Assembly (NCBI GenBank): GCA_021299465.1
Contig: JAJTHB010000020.1
Location: 1 to 64,000 of the forward strand
Source: Rickettsiales bacterium
Lineage (GTDB): Bacteria > Pseudomonadota > Alphaproteobacteria > Rickettsiales > SXRF01
Reading direction: 5' to 3'
Length of the DNA: 64,000 bases
The translations under genes were made by a program, and so were the position numbers. The notes under the pieces are model-generated. The model had not been told where the DNA came from. It ran no database searches and saw nothing but the letters and a program-made list of their open reading frames with translations. Numbering within the stretch: position 1 is the first letter of the stretch; every line of letters starts with the position of its first letter. Shown here piece by piece: positions 7,924 through 16,363 of the stretch.

Positions 7924-9051
7924 TTATAGTTTAGGGGTTAGCCGCGCCGGCATCTGGTCGCGGTGCACCCAGCAATTAAGCATCAGCCCAACAGCAAATA
8001 CGGTAGATAGTGTAATGCTGCCGCCGTAGGACATCAGCGGCAGCGGCACTCCCACCACTGGCATGAGTCCCATTACCATGCCGACATTGATCAGCACATG
8101 GATGAAGATCATCGTTGTGACACCGGCCGCAATCATCGCACCGAAGGTGCTCTTTGACCTTAACGCCACCAGCATGCCACATAGAATCAGTAGTGCATAA
8201 AGTGAAAGCAGCACCATGCCGCCCAGAAACCCAAATTCTTCCGCCAGCATGGTAAAAATAAAATCGGTGTGTTTCTCAGGCAAAAAGTTAAGCTGGTTTT
8301 GTGATCCCTCCAGGAAGCCTTTGCCAAAAAAACCTCCAGAACCGATCGCGATTTTAGATTGCATAATATTGTAACCAGCGCCGAGCGGGTCCTGATTAGG
8401 GTCAAGGAAAGTAAGCACCCGCTTTTTCTGGTAGCCATGCATAAAATGCCAAGCCACCGGTGCCGCCGCAACTGCAGCTACCACAGCACCAATAAAATAT
8501 CGCCACTGAACACCCGCTAAAAAACACATCACCATACCCATCGACAGCACAATCATCGTGGTGCCAAGATTCGGCTGGCGAAAAATAAGCGCTGCCGGAA
8601 TAAGAAGCATGATGAGCGGAATGATCAAATAGGGAATACGCTTAATATCTTCAGGTTGGAGATTGTGAAAATAACGAGCCAGTGCAATCACCACCGCTAG
8701 TTTGGTAAATTCTGATGGCTGCAAATTAAGCCCCCCAACACGAAGCCAGCGCTGCGCCCCCATTCCTGTATGGCCAATAATATCGACCACAATGAGTACA
8801 ATCACGGCTGCGAAATAAATCAGATACGCGTAATCAAGCAGCCATCGCATTGGCATCGTAGCAATTACGAGCATGACAATGAATGCCGCCATAAATCTGA
8901 TCATTTGCTGGTTAGCCCAGGGCGACCATTCGCCGCCGCCAGCCGACACCATCATCACCACGCCAAGCCCTGCGATCGCACTCATCACAAGCACGATAAA
9001 CCAGTTGATCTCGTCAAATTGTTTTAAAAAAAACTGTACCGGCGAACGCAT
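7924..9051 (-). CDS. rodA: Peptidoglycan glycosyltransferase RodA (SEDS family)
   Basis: This 375-residue polytopic protein has about ten membrane helices. It carries SEDS signatures: GAQRWLRVGGLNLQPSEFTKLAVV, the FRQPNLGTTMI segment, the periplasmic loop LPEKHTDFIFTMLAEEFG, and GVPLPLMSYGGS near the C-terminus. RodA polymerises lipid II into glycan strands for cell elongation with a class B PBP. Usual neighbours (mreBCD, mrdA) are not downstream here: it is followed, 86 bp on, by ppx/gppA. They may lie elsewhere, because the upstream neighbour is divergent Tad genes. The short length and the LPEKHTDF motif favour RodA over FtsW. Confidence 0.93.
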   Translation of the reverse strand: MRSPVQFFLKQFDEINWFIVLVMSAIAGLGVVMMVSAGGGEWSPWANQQMIRFMAAFIVMLVIATMPMRWLLDYAYLIYFAAVIVLIVVDIIGHTGMGAQRWLRVGGLNLQPSEFTKLAVVIALARYFHNLQPEDIKRIPYLIIPLIMLLIPAALIFRQPNLGTTMIVLSMGMVMCFLAGVQWRYFIGAVVAAVAAAPVAWHFMHGYQKKRVLTFLDPNQDPLGAGYNIMQSKIAIGSGGFFGKGFLEGSQNQLNFLPEKHTDFIFTMLAEEFGFLGGMVLLSLYALLILCGMLVALRSKSTFGAMIAAGVTTMIFIHVLINVGMVMGLMPVVGVPLPLMSYGGSITLSTVFAVGLMLNCWVHRDQMPARLTPKL

Positions 9052-9164
9052 GATGAAAAGCCACTAAAATTTAAGACGAAGTTAAATCAGCCCGCGCGCT
9101 AAGGCGAGTAAAAATAACCAACTGCTTTTAGATGATTTTAATGGTGGATATTTAGCTAAAATGC

Positions 9165-9178
9165 GATGCATATGCATC
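9165..9178. promoter_or_regulatory. 14-bp perfect palindrome between rodA and the tad pseudopilin genes
   Basis: GATGCATATGCATC is its own reverse complement. A second perfect palindrome, TTTAGCTAAA, ends 5 bp before it (9151-9160). Both lie in the 250-bp AT-rich divergent spacer between rodA and the first Tad gene, where an operator would be expected. No known regulator is assigned. Confidence 0.35.
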
Positions 9179-9301
9179 AAAACACAAATCAAATTAGCTA
9201 TAATTATCAATAAATTGCGATGGATAATTTACGCCCGCTTAAGACTCATCATGATAGAATCATCGATAGTCAGTAAACCGCCTACAGCGAACATTCATCG
9301 T

Positions 9302-9865
9302 ATGAAGATAAAAACATGGCGCATATTTAGAAGGTCGCAGGATGGCACCACCGCCATCGAGTTTGCGATGCTTTCGCCGGTGTTAATATTACTGATGATG
9401 GGCATTGTTGAATTCTCCATGATTATGTTTACCCAAGCTGTTATGGAAAGCGCCACGGGTAGCACGGCGCGCACCGGCAGAACCGGTTATACAGAAACAA
9501 GTGGCTTAACTCGTCAGGAGCAACTCATCGAATCTGTAGCGACACGCACAGCCGGCTTACTAGATCCCAACTTAATTACGGTCAGCATGACGACCTATTC
9601 GGCCTTTAATAATGTCAATCGTCCCGAGCCGTACATCGATGCCAATGGTAATGGTATGTATAATGCTGGTGAAACCTACACCGATATTAATGGCAATGGC
9701 CAATGGGATCAGGATATGGGGGCAGCGGGCGCAGGCGAGGCCAATGATATCGTTGTCTATACCGTCAGCTACCCTTGGCAAATTGTAACGCCTGTTATCA
9801 ACAGAATCATCGGCACGACCTATCAGCTCACCGCTCGAACGGTTGTAAAAAACGAACCCTGGTAA
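9302..9865 (+). CDS. TadE-like pseudopilin with an inserted calcium-loop-like segment
   Basis: From ATG 9302 (earlier in-frame starts lack support) the product is 187 residues. It begins with a basic stretch and then DGTTAIEFAMLSPVLILLMMGIVEF, the TadE-type prepilin sequence with a conserved Glu after the processing region and one long membrane helix. TadE/F are minor pseudopilins of the Tad pilus. Residues about 113-137 contain two Asp/Asn/Gly-rich loops, DANGNGMYNAGE and DINGNGQWDQD, that resemble EF-hand/dockerin calcium loops and are not a standard TadE feature. It is followed after 5 bp by a second TadE/G-like gene. Confidence 0.82.
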   Translation: MKIKTWRIFRRSQDGTTAIEFAMLSPVLILLMMGIVEFSMIMFTQAVMESATGSTARTGRTGYTETSGLTRQEQLIESVATRTAGLLDPNLITVSMTTYSAFNNVNRPEPYIDANGNGMYNAGETYTDINGNGQWDQDMGAAGAGEANDIVVYTVSYPWQIVTPVINRIIGTTYQLTARTVVKNEPW

Positions 9866-9870
9866 ACCCT

Positions 9871-10437
9871 ATGATGAAACGACTTTATCAACATCTATGC
9901 AATTTGCGCCGCCGTGAAGACGGCATAGCCTACGTTGAATTTGCTACGTCGTTACCATTTTTGCTGGCTTTGTTCATGGGCAGCGTGGAAATGACACGCT
10001 TTATTATTGTTTCGCAAAAAGTCGAGAAATCAGCTGTCACCATTTCTGACGTCGTATCGCAGTCGGAAACGATTGGCGTGACCCAGCTCAACCAACTGAT
10101 CAGCGCTGTTGGCCAGGTGATGCAGCCTTACAGCTTTGGCAATAATGGCTATGTCATTATCAGCTCAGTGACCAAAACCGGCACCAATCCTCCACGAGTG
10201 AATTGGCAATACACCGGAGGTGGTTCATGGACTCAATCAAGCCAGGTTGGCTCAACTGGCCTTACCGCTACACTGCCCAACGGCCTGACACTTAATGATC
10301 GCGATACCGTCATTATCGCCGAAGTCTATTACAATTTTCAGCCGATGCTCGTTTCGGATGTTTTAACGAGTAAGCAGTTATATAGGGTGGCGGTATTTAA
10401 GCCGCGCCTTGGTGACTTGCAAACATTAGGCTCGTAG
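9871..10437 (+). CDS. TadE/TadF-family pseudopilin
   Basis: The ATG at 9871 gives 188 residues. The N-terminus is RRREDGIAYVEFATSLPFLLALFMGSVEMTR, i.e. a short basic leader, Gly/Ala processing region, Glu and a single membrane helix, followed by VSQKVEKSAVTISDVVSQ, typical of TadE/TadG-like pseudopilins. The rest is predicted periplasmic beta-rich sequence ending RVAVFKPRLGDL. It lies between the first pseudopilin and the vWA-domain TadG, all in one direction with short spacers. Minor pilins of this kind are cleaved by the TadV/CpaA peptidase, whose gene is not in the window. Confidence 0.82.
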   Translation: MMKRLYQHLCNLRRREDGIAYVEFATSLPFLLALFMGSVEMTRFIIVSQKVEKSAVTISDVVSQSETIGVTQLNQLISAVGQVMQPYSFGNNGYVIISSVTKTGTNPPRVNWQYTGGGSWTQSSQVGSTGLTATLPNGLTLNDRDTVIIAEVYYNFQPMLVSDVLTSKQLYRVAVFKPRLGDLQTLGS

Positions 10438-10457
10438 CTTCGAGCAAGGAGGGTGTC

Positions 10458-11909
10458 ATGAAACGCCTACTAAAAACGACGTTTAAAAGATTTTATCTCA
10501 GCGAGCAAGGCTCTGCCATGCCGCTCATTGGGTTTGGCATTTTCGTGATGGTTGGCTCAGCCGGTATCGCCATCGATATGGGGCGTGTTCAAATCGCCCA
10601 GTCACGCATGAGCTCCGCGCTGGATGCCGCTGGTCTGGCCGCTGGTTCCAATGCCAACACGGTTAACCTCAATCAGGAAGTCACCAAATATTTTAACGCC
10701 AACTATCCACCCAACTACATGGGTTCTCAGGTTACCAGCCTTAGTGTAACCGGCAACCCGGATTTATCAAGGCTCACCCTGAACTCACAAGGTGTTGTAC
10801 CAATGACCTTGATGAAGGTGTTTGGTATCGAGAGCATGCCAATACAGGCCAATAGCGAAATTACACGCGCCACCAGCGGCTTGGAAGTTGTGCTTGTGAT
10901 GGACGTCACCGGTTCGATGGGTGAATCAGCCGGTGGTGGTCAAACCAAAATTCAGGCCGCACGAGCAGCTGCAACCACACTGGTCAACCTGCTCTATGGC
11001 AGCCGTGAAACGGTACCTGACCTCTGGGTTGGTATGGTGCCATTCTCACAAGCGGTAAATATTGGAAATACACGAGCAAACTGGACTCAGCCAGATACGC
11101 ATCTCTGGCCGCCTGCCTCGCCATGGGCAGGCTGCGTTCAAGCCCGCGAACTTGCCAATGAAGATACAACAGACACACCCCCTTCCGCTCCGGTTGGTGG
11201 CGGGCCAGATCTTCATTTTCCAAAATACTATTGGGGATGCCATACCAGCCGCAATGCTTGGCATGGCACCAATGCGACGAGTTATAACAACTGTCAAACT
11301 ACACCCAGCGCAAGCCTTCGCTTCCGCTCAGGTCTTGGAGTTAGCTTAGGCCCGAACCGCGACTGCCCACAAGCTGTCTTGCCACTGACATCATCGAAAA
11401 CCACCGTACTAAACTCGATTAGCACGCTGCAACCACGTGGTAACACCCTTATCAATATTGGTATGGTGTGGGGCTGGCGCATGCTCTCTCCGCGCTGGAG
11501 AGGGCTGTGGGGTGGCGAAATGAACACCAACGACCTGCCACTCGATTACGATGCACCGCTCATGAATAAAGCTGTCGTGCTGATGACGGACGGTGACAAC
11601 GTGATCACCAATACAGGACGTGGCGCTTATGGCTACCTTGAAGAAGGTCGTCTTGGCACTACTAACCAAAGCACTGCAGAAACGCGACTGGATCAACGCA
11701 TGACACAGGTCTGCACCAGCATGAAAAATAATGGCATCATCGTTTATACTGTAGCACTCGGCACGACCATCAGCACGGCCACTCGCAATCTATTGCGAAA
11801 CTGTGCCACCAGACCGGAATATTACTTCTTCAGCCCAACCGGTACGGATTTACAAAACTCATTCCGCATGATTGGTGATTCGCTTGCGAACCTTCGCGTA
11901 AGCCGATAA
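10458..11909 (+). CDS. TadG-like pilus-assembly protein with von Willebrand A domain
   Basis: This 483-residue protein begins SEQGSAMPLIGFGIFVMVGSAGIAIDMGR, the TadG/Flp-type N-terminal membrane segment, then AQSRMSSALDAAGLAA. A von Willebrand A domain starts at about residue 142 with the MIDAS-type DVTGSMG (149-155), and continues to LMTDGDN and the final PEYYFFSPTGTDLQNSF. TadG proteins anchor or prime the Tad pilus at the envelope; the vWA domain binds a divalent cation. A strong ribosome site, AAGGAGGGT, precedes the ATG at 10458. Several cysteines between residues 210 and 310 may form periplasmic disulfides. A factor-independent terminator follows. Confidence 0.9.
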   Translation: MKRLLKTTFKRFYLSEQGSAMPLIGFGIFVMVGSAGIAIDMGRVQIAQSRMSSALDAAGLAAGSNANTVNLNQEVTKYFNANYPPNYMGSQVTSLSVTGNPDLSRLTLNSQGVVPMTLMKVFGIESMPIQANSEITRATSGLEVVLVMDVTGSMGESAGGGQTKIQAARAAATTLVNLLYGSRETVPDLWVGMVPFSQAVNIGNTRANWTQPDTHLWPPASPWAGCVQARELANEDTTDTPPSAPVGGGPDLHFPKYYWGCHTSRNAWHGTNATSYNNCQTTPSASLRFRSGLGVSLGPNRDCPQAVLPLTSSKTTVLNSISTLQPRGNTLINIGMVWGWRMLSPRWRGLWGGEMNTNDLPLDYDAPLMNKAVVLMTDGDNVITNTGRGAYGYLEEGRLGTTNQSTAETRLDQRMTQVCTSMKNNGIIVYTVALGTTISTATRNLLRNCATRPEYYFFSPTGTDLQNSFRMIGDSLANLRVSR

Positions 11910-11923
11910 AGTCTCCCCTGCCT

Positions 11924-11966
11924 GCCGTATCATCCACTGTTTATGTGGATGGTACGGGCTCTTTTT
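11924..11966 (+). terminator. Factor-independent terminator after tadG
   Basis: A 13-bp stem (CCGTATCATCCAC paired with GTGGATGGTACGG, one G-T pair) closes a 7-nt loop and is followed by GCTCTTTTT. It ends the pseudopilin/tadG transcript. The next gene (TPR protein) starts 15 bp later, so that gene needs read-through or its own promoter. Confidence 0.85.
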
Positions 11967-11980
11967 GACGGGGATTCCTC

Positions 11981-12907
11981 ATGCCGGTTGCCACTCGCCC
12001 AAGCTTTGTTTTAGCTGTTGCAACGATACTTGCTTTTAGCACCGCCAGCTTTGCGCAGCTATCACCTCAACCTAGCTCTATCGCCGCTCTTGAGCAGCAA
12101 GCCTTGAAAGATGATGGCGAGGTTAGCGCGCATCTTGCACTCGCGCGGCTTTACCGGCAAGCAGGCCAAGGAGCACAAGCCGTTACCCTGATGCAACAGG
12201 CTGAAATACGCCAACCTGACAATGAAGACGTGCTCGCACAACTCGGCTATGCATTGATTGATGCGGGACAGTTCAAGGAAGCAGTCGAGGTGTTTGATAA
12301 GCTCACCGCCATCAACCATAAAAGCGTGGCTGGCCATAATGGTAAGGCGGTAGCTTTTGATAAAGCTGGCAACCATGTCGCCGCGCAGGATATATATCAA
12401 ACCGCGCTCAAGCTTGCCCCCAACTCAGCGATTGTGATCAATAATCTCGCGCTATCCTATATCATGCATCACCAGCCTGACATGGCGATTAGCCTTCTGG
12501 AACCATGGATGAAGCAATCAAGCGCACCGGCTTCCATGCGCTATAACCTTGCGCTGGCCTATGGTGTCAAAGGCGATGCCGCGCGCGCGCATGCGCTGAA
12601 TATACAAACCATGTCCGAAAAAGAAGCGCGTGAAAATCAGGTATTCTATGAAGAATATGCTCGTATGCTGAAACAGGAGCAGCTTGATGCGCTATCACCT
12701 AAGATGCAGGCACGAGTCGATGAAGAAGATAACACCGTTAAACCTGTCGAACTAAAGCCTGCTGCAGGTCAGGCAAAAACCATTCAGCCAATCATCCAGC
12801 CAAACACCGCACCTGCCACCTCCGCTGAGCCAATTTTTGAAGAACCAAAAACAAAATTTTGGGGCTTTGATGCTGAGCAAACCTACCCGGGAAGTAGCCG
12901 TCAGTAG
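11981..12907 (+). CDS. TadD-like tetratricopeptide-repeat protein
   Basis: This 308-residue protein has a signal peptide ending SFAQ (about residue 26) and then TPR helices from residue 40 to 215, including LARLYRQAGQGAQAVTLMQQ, LAQLGYALIDAGQFKEAVEVF and VINNLALSYIMHHQPDMAISLL. The C-terminal 80 residues are Pro/Thr/Gln-rich. Position at the Tad locus and the family match TadD, a periplasmic or lipoprotein pilotin/assembly factor. No lipobox cysteine is visible, so it would be soluble in the periplasm. The 3' end lies 2 bp from the convergent tadC stop. Confidence 0.8.
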   Translation: MPVATRPSFVLAVATILAFSTASFAQLSPQPSSIAALEQQALKDDGEVSAHLALARLYRQAGQGAQAVTLMQQAEIRQPDNEDVLAQLGYALIDAGQFKEAVEVFDKLTAINHKSVAGHNGKAVAFDKAGNHVAAQDIYQTALKLAPNSAIVINNLALSYIMHHQPDMAISLLEPWMKQSSAPASMRYNLALAYGVKGDAARAHALNIQTMSEKEARENQVFYEEYARMLKQEQLDALSPKMQARVDEEDNTVKPVELKPAAGQAKTIQPIIQPNTAPATSAEPIFEEPKTKFWGFDAEQTYPGSSRQ

Positions 12908-12909
12908 CT

Positions 12910-13908
12910 TTATTTATCGCCGATCGTATCCATGAGTTTTACAGCTGCCGGCGCAATAATAATGATAAAAAGAACGGGCAGAATACAGGTGATCATCGGC
13001 ACCGTCATCAGCGCTGGCAGGCGAGCTGCTTTTTGTTCGGCGCGCAGCATCCTTGCCTGACGAAACTCAGCGGATAATACGCGCAGGGCTTGCGCAATGG
13101 GCGTGCCATATTTCTCAGTCTGAATTAGCACGCTCACCACACCGCGAATCTCTGGCAACTGACAGCGATTAGCAAGATTGCTGAGAGCCTGCTTGCGGTC
13201 AGGTAAAAATCCTGTCTCAAGCGATGTCAGCGCCAGCTCCTCGGCCATTTCGGGATAAGAAATGCGAAGCTCCTTGGAAACACGGTCGAGCGTTGCTGAT
13301 AAGCTGAGCCCCGCTTCCGCGCAGATGGTCATCAGATCCATCACATCTGACAGCGAGCGCTGGATGGCAAGGTAGCGCTTTTTGCGCGCTCGGCTTGCAT
13401 ACACCCAGGGTAGTTTCATACCAAAATACAAACCACAAATCGGCCATAGCAAATCCACAATCTTCCATTTGCTGCTAAACCCGAAATCGATTTTCATGAT
13501 GATAAAGCCGACGATACCAAGCACGATCGGCGCAGCGACAATAAAGAAGGTAAAAATAAAAATCGCATCCTTGGATCTAAAACCTGCCTCAATCAGCATG
13601 GTCTCGGCCTTGTCCGCCTGAAGCTTTTTTACCAATTCAAATTTTTGCACCACGCGGCGCATGAAATTCACGCTTGCATCCGGCCTCTTGCGCTTGCGCT
13701 TCGAGCTGACAAACTCCCCGCGCATTTCTTTTCTGCGTTCATGAATGGCGCGAATGCGTGATGACATCAGGTCGCGCTGCTTAAATGTGCTGTAAATGGC
13801 ATATATCACCAGCAGGATCGCAGCACCCGCAAAGCCGATGTAAAACTCATTGAGCTCAACACCGGCAGGAAGAAGTTGATGTAAACTGAGACGTTGCCCT
13901 GGCTGCAT
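12910..13908 (-). CDS. tadC: Tad inner-membrane platform protein TadC
   Basis: This 332-residue protein belongs to the type II secretion F (GspF/TadC) family. It has an N-terminal membrane helix (about 20-40), a basic cytoplasmic part, then MTICAEAGLSLSATLDRVSKEL and ETGFLPDRKQALSNLANRC, and two C-terminal helices ending LPVLFIIIIAPAAVKLMD. With TadB it forms the membrane platform moved by the CpaF/TadA ATPase to extend the Flp pilus. The start ATG at 13908 is 10 bp after the tadB stop. Its 3' end converges on the TPR gene from the other Tad transcript. Confidence 0.92.
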   Translation of the reverse strand: MQPGQRLSLHQLLPAGVELNEFYIGFAGAAILLVIYAIYSTFKQRDLMSSRIRAIHERRKEMRGEFVSSKRKRKRPDASVNFMRRVVQKFELVKKLQADKAETMLIEAGFRSKDAIFIFTFFIVAAPIVLGIVGFIIMKIDFGFSSKWKIVDLLWPICGLYFGMKLPWVYASRARKKRYLAIQRSLSDVMDLMTICAEAGLSLSATLDRVSKELRISYPEMAEELALTSLETGFLPDRKQALSNLANRCQLPEIRGVVSVLIQTEKYGTPIAQALRVLSAEFRQARMLRAEQKAARLPALMTVPMITCILPVLFIIIIAPAAVKLMDTIGDK

Positions 13909-13917
13909 AGCGACTCG

Positions 13918-14889
13918 CTATATCTGGAACTGCGTCATGCGGCGCATGATCCAGCCACCAAATGTCATCATACAAACGGCAATGCCCAGAGCGATATTCC
14001 CACGATAATCTTCCCACAGTGGCGTCATGTATTTGGGACTTACCGCCATCACCGCTGCAACCACAACAAATGGCAATGCGCCAATAATATAGGCGGATGC
14101 GCGTGCTTCGGAGGACATCGCCTTGATCTTCATCTGCATGATGTAACGGCTACGGAGAACTTCCGATAAATTATTCAGAATCTCCGCCAAATTACCACCG
14201 GTCTCGCGCTGGAGCACGATGCTGGTGGTAAAGAAATTAAACTCGGTAAGCTCGATTTTCTTGGCCATTTCAAACAACGCTTTTTCCATGGGAACCCCGA
14301 GTTTCATGGTGCTTGAAACCTCAGCAAATATGCTGCCTACTGGGTTTGGGATTTCTGTCGCAATAACCGTGAATGACTCCGAGATTGGCAATCCTGAGCG
14401 TAAACCACGCACCATTAAATCCAGCGCATCAGGAAACACCCGAAGGAATGCTTTTGCCTGCTTATTGATCGCCATATCAAGTAGCTTGAACGGTATCCAG
14501 GCTCCCGCAATCACCGCAATGGCGAGTGCGAGCATGATATTCAATCTCAGAACCATTGATAGCGCCAGACAGATGCCCGTCACGTAGAGTAGCCGGCGAA
14601 AAATGAACTGCTTCGCGCTCATGGTTTTACCCGCGCGTTCCAACCTGTCTTGAAGCTTCTTCAATTCCGGCAGCCGCCCCAGTAGCAAATTAGCCAGCCC
14701 TTTAGTTTCTGCGGATTTCCTGCGCAATGAAAGATCGCTGACGGTCTTACCGCTGCCGCGCCTTGCTTTAATCATCTCCACACGAAGCAACTGTTCTTTT
14801 CGGCGCTTACCAGGGCCAAACTTAAACCAGTAAATGGCGAATGCGATCCCCACCAGAATCAGGATAATGATATCAAGCAGCTTGATCAC
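13918..14889 (-). CDS. tadB: Tad inner-membrane platform protein TadB
   Basis: This 323-residue GspF-family protein contains FPDALDLMVRGLRSGLPISESFTVI, FFTTSIVLQRETGGNLAEILNNLSEVLRSR and LPFVVVAAVMAVSPKYMTPLW, the typical TadB sequence, and a first helix at residues 4-22. It partners TadC as the pilus platform. The start is GTG at 14889, with ribosome site CAGGAG 7 bp upstream, inside the 3' end of cpaF. Only 4 bp separate the two genes, indicating coupled translation. Confidence 0.92.
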   Translation of the reverse strand: MIKLLDIIILILVGIAFAIYWFKFGPGKRRKEQLLRVEMIKARRGSGKTVSDLSLRRKSAETKGLANLLLGRLPELKKLQDRLERAGKTMSAKQFIFRRLLYVTGICLALSMVLRLNIMLALAIAVIAGAWIPFKLLDMAINKQAKAFLRVFPDALDLMVRGLRSGLPISESFTVIATEIPNPVGSIFAEVSSTMKLGVPMEKALFEMAKKIELTEFNFFTTSIVLQRETGGNLAEILNNLSEVLRSRYIMQMKIKAMSSEARASAYIIGALPFVVVAAVMAVSPKYMTPLWEDYRGNIALGIAVCMMTFGGWIMRRMTQFQI

Positions 14890-14893
14890 GATC

Positions 14894-16360
14894 TTACTCC
14901 TGGCCGGAGGTCATCGCCTCAATCAGCGCCTTGTCGAGACCGAAATAGGATGCCTGCGGCGTAAAGTTTGGCCTGATGCCGCTGGAACGAAATTCGCCGG
15001 TAAGCTTACCATTTTCATCTTCACCGGTGAATTCAAACGTAAATAAGTCCTGCGTAACGATGACATCGCCTTCCATGCCAACCACCTCTGTCACGTGCGT
15101 ACAGCGGCGAACGCCATCACGCATACGCTGCATTTGCACAATAAGCTGCACGGCGCTTGCAATCTGCGTGCGCACCGCCTTACTTGGCAGGTTAATGCCC
15201 GCCATACCAATCATGTTTTCCAGACGCGTAAGCGCCTCGCGTGGATTGTTGGCGTGGAGTGTACCCATCGAGCCATCGTGGCCAGTGTTCATCGCTTGCA
15301 GCAGGTCAAACGCCTCGCCGCCACGAACCTCACCGAGGATAATTCGGTCGGGGCGCATACGAAGGGCGTTTTTAACCAGATCACGCATGGTGATCTCGCC
15401 ATCACCTTCCAGGTTGGCATGACGTGTTTCCAGAGGCACGACGTGCGGCTGTTGGAGCTGTAATTCCGCCGCATCTTCAATCGTGACGATACGCTCGCCG
15501 TTGCTGATCATACGCGAGAGTGCATTAAGCATGGTGGTTTTTCCCGAACCGGTACCGCCGGAAACAATAATATTCAGGCGAACCGCACCACAAATCTTGA
15601 GTAGCTTACATTGAGGCTCGGATAAGTTTTTGGTGGGAATCATCGTGTCGAGAGTGATTTTTTTCTGCGAAAATTTACGAATCGAGATCGATGTGCCGCG
15701 AATCGCGCAAGGCGGCGCAATCACGTTCACGCGCGAGCCATCTGGCAGGCGCGCATCGCAAATCGGGTGGGATTCGTCCACCCGGCGCCCCACCGCCGTC
15801 ACAATACGCGTCGCGATCGCCATCACGTGGGCATTATCGCGGAATTTTACATCCGTGAGATCAAGCTTACCTTTTTTCTCCACATAAATCTGATACGGGC
15901 CATTGACCATGATATCAGTAATCAGGTCATCACGAAGCAGTGGCTCCAGCGGGCCAAACCCCAGCATGTCATCAACAATCTGGTTAGCAAGGAGCTGCTG
16001 CTCAGCCAGCGACAGCGCAAATTTCTGCTCCATCACGATATCACCAATCAGCTCAATAATCTGTCGCTTGAGCTCTTCGCGCGGCAGGCGCGAGCTGGTA
16101 GCAATATCAATCTGCCCCATAAGCAGGTTATAGATTTTATCTTTGGTCTCGCGCAGCTCATCGCTGGCTGGTGCAACCGGTGCAGCCGAGCTGGCATTGG
16201 TTTCAGCAAGAAGTGCTTCACCACTTTTATGTTCTTTAATCACCGCAGGTGCGGCTGCTACAGGAGCCTCAGGAATATTCGTATTGGAGGCAATCGTCGA
16301 GGCTACCGCCTCTGGCTTAGGCGGCTGCGCTGAATCACCGACACCGCGCTTACCAAACAT
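14894..16360 (-). CDS. cpaF: Tad pilus assembly ATPase CpaF/TadA
   Basis: This 488-residue type II/IV secretion ATPase has a low-complexity Ala/Pro N-terminus (to about residue 70), an N-terminal domain with [22 protein letters not shown], a Walker A motif GGTGSGKT at 268-275, the Asp box [13 protein letters not shown], Walker B region [36 protein letters not shown], and a late [20 protein letters not shown]. It hydrolyses ATP in the cytoplasm to power assembly of the Flp pilus via TadB/TadC. It is 3 bp from the cpaE stop. Confidence 0.96.
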   Translation of the reverse strand: MFGKRGVGDSAQPPKPEAVASTIASNTNIPEAPVAAAPAVIKEHKSGEALLAETNASSAAPVAPASDELRETKDKIYNLLMGQIDIATSSRLPREELKRQIIELIGDIVMEQKFALSLAEQQLLANQIVDDMLGFGPLEPLLRDDLITDIMVNGPYQIYVEKKGKLDLTDVKFRDNAHVMAIATRIVTAVGRRVDESHPICDARLPDGSRVNVIAPPCAIRGTSISIRKFSQKKITLDTMIPTKNLSEPQCKLLKICGAVRLNIIVSGGTGSGKTTMLNALSRMISNGERIVTIEDAAELQLQQPHVVPLETRHANLEGDGEITMRDLVKNALRMRPDRIILGEVRGGEAFDLLQAMNTGHDGSMGTLHANNPREALTRLENMIGMAGINLPSKAVRTQIASAVQLIVQMQRMRDGVRRCTHVTEVVGMEGDVIVTQDLFTFEFTGEDENGKLTGEFRSSGIRPNFTPQASYFGLDKALIEAMTSGQE

Positions 16361-16363
16361 GGG

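Noticed and set aside
11488-11530. LSPRWRGLWG stretch in TadG as a possible repeat-derived insertion
   Set aside because: The DNA has CTCTC...GAGAG complementarity, but this peptide resembles a conserved part of TadG proteins, so it is probably genuine domain sequence.
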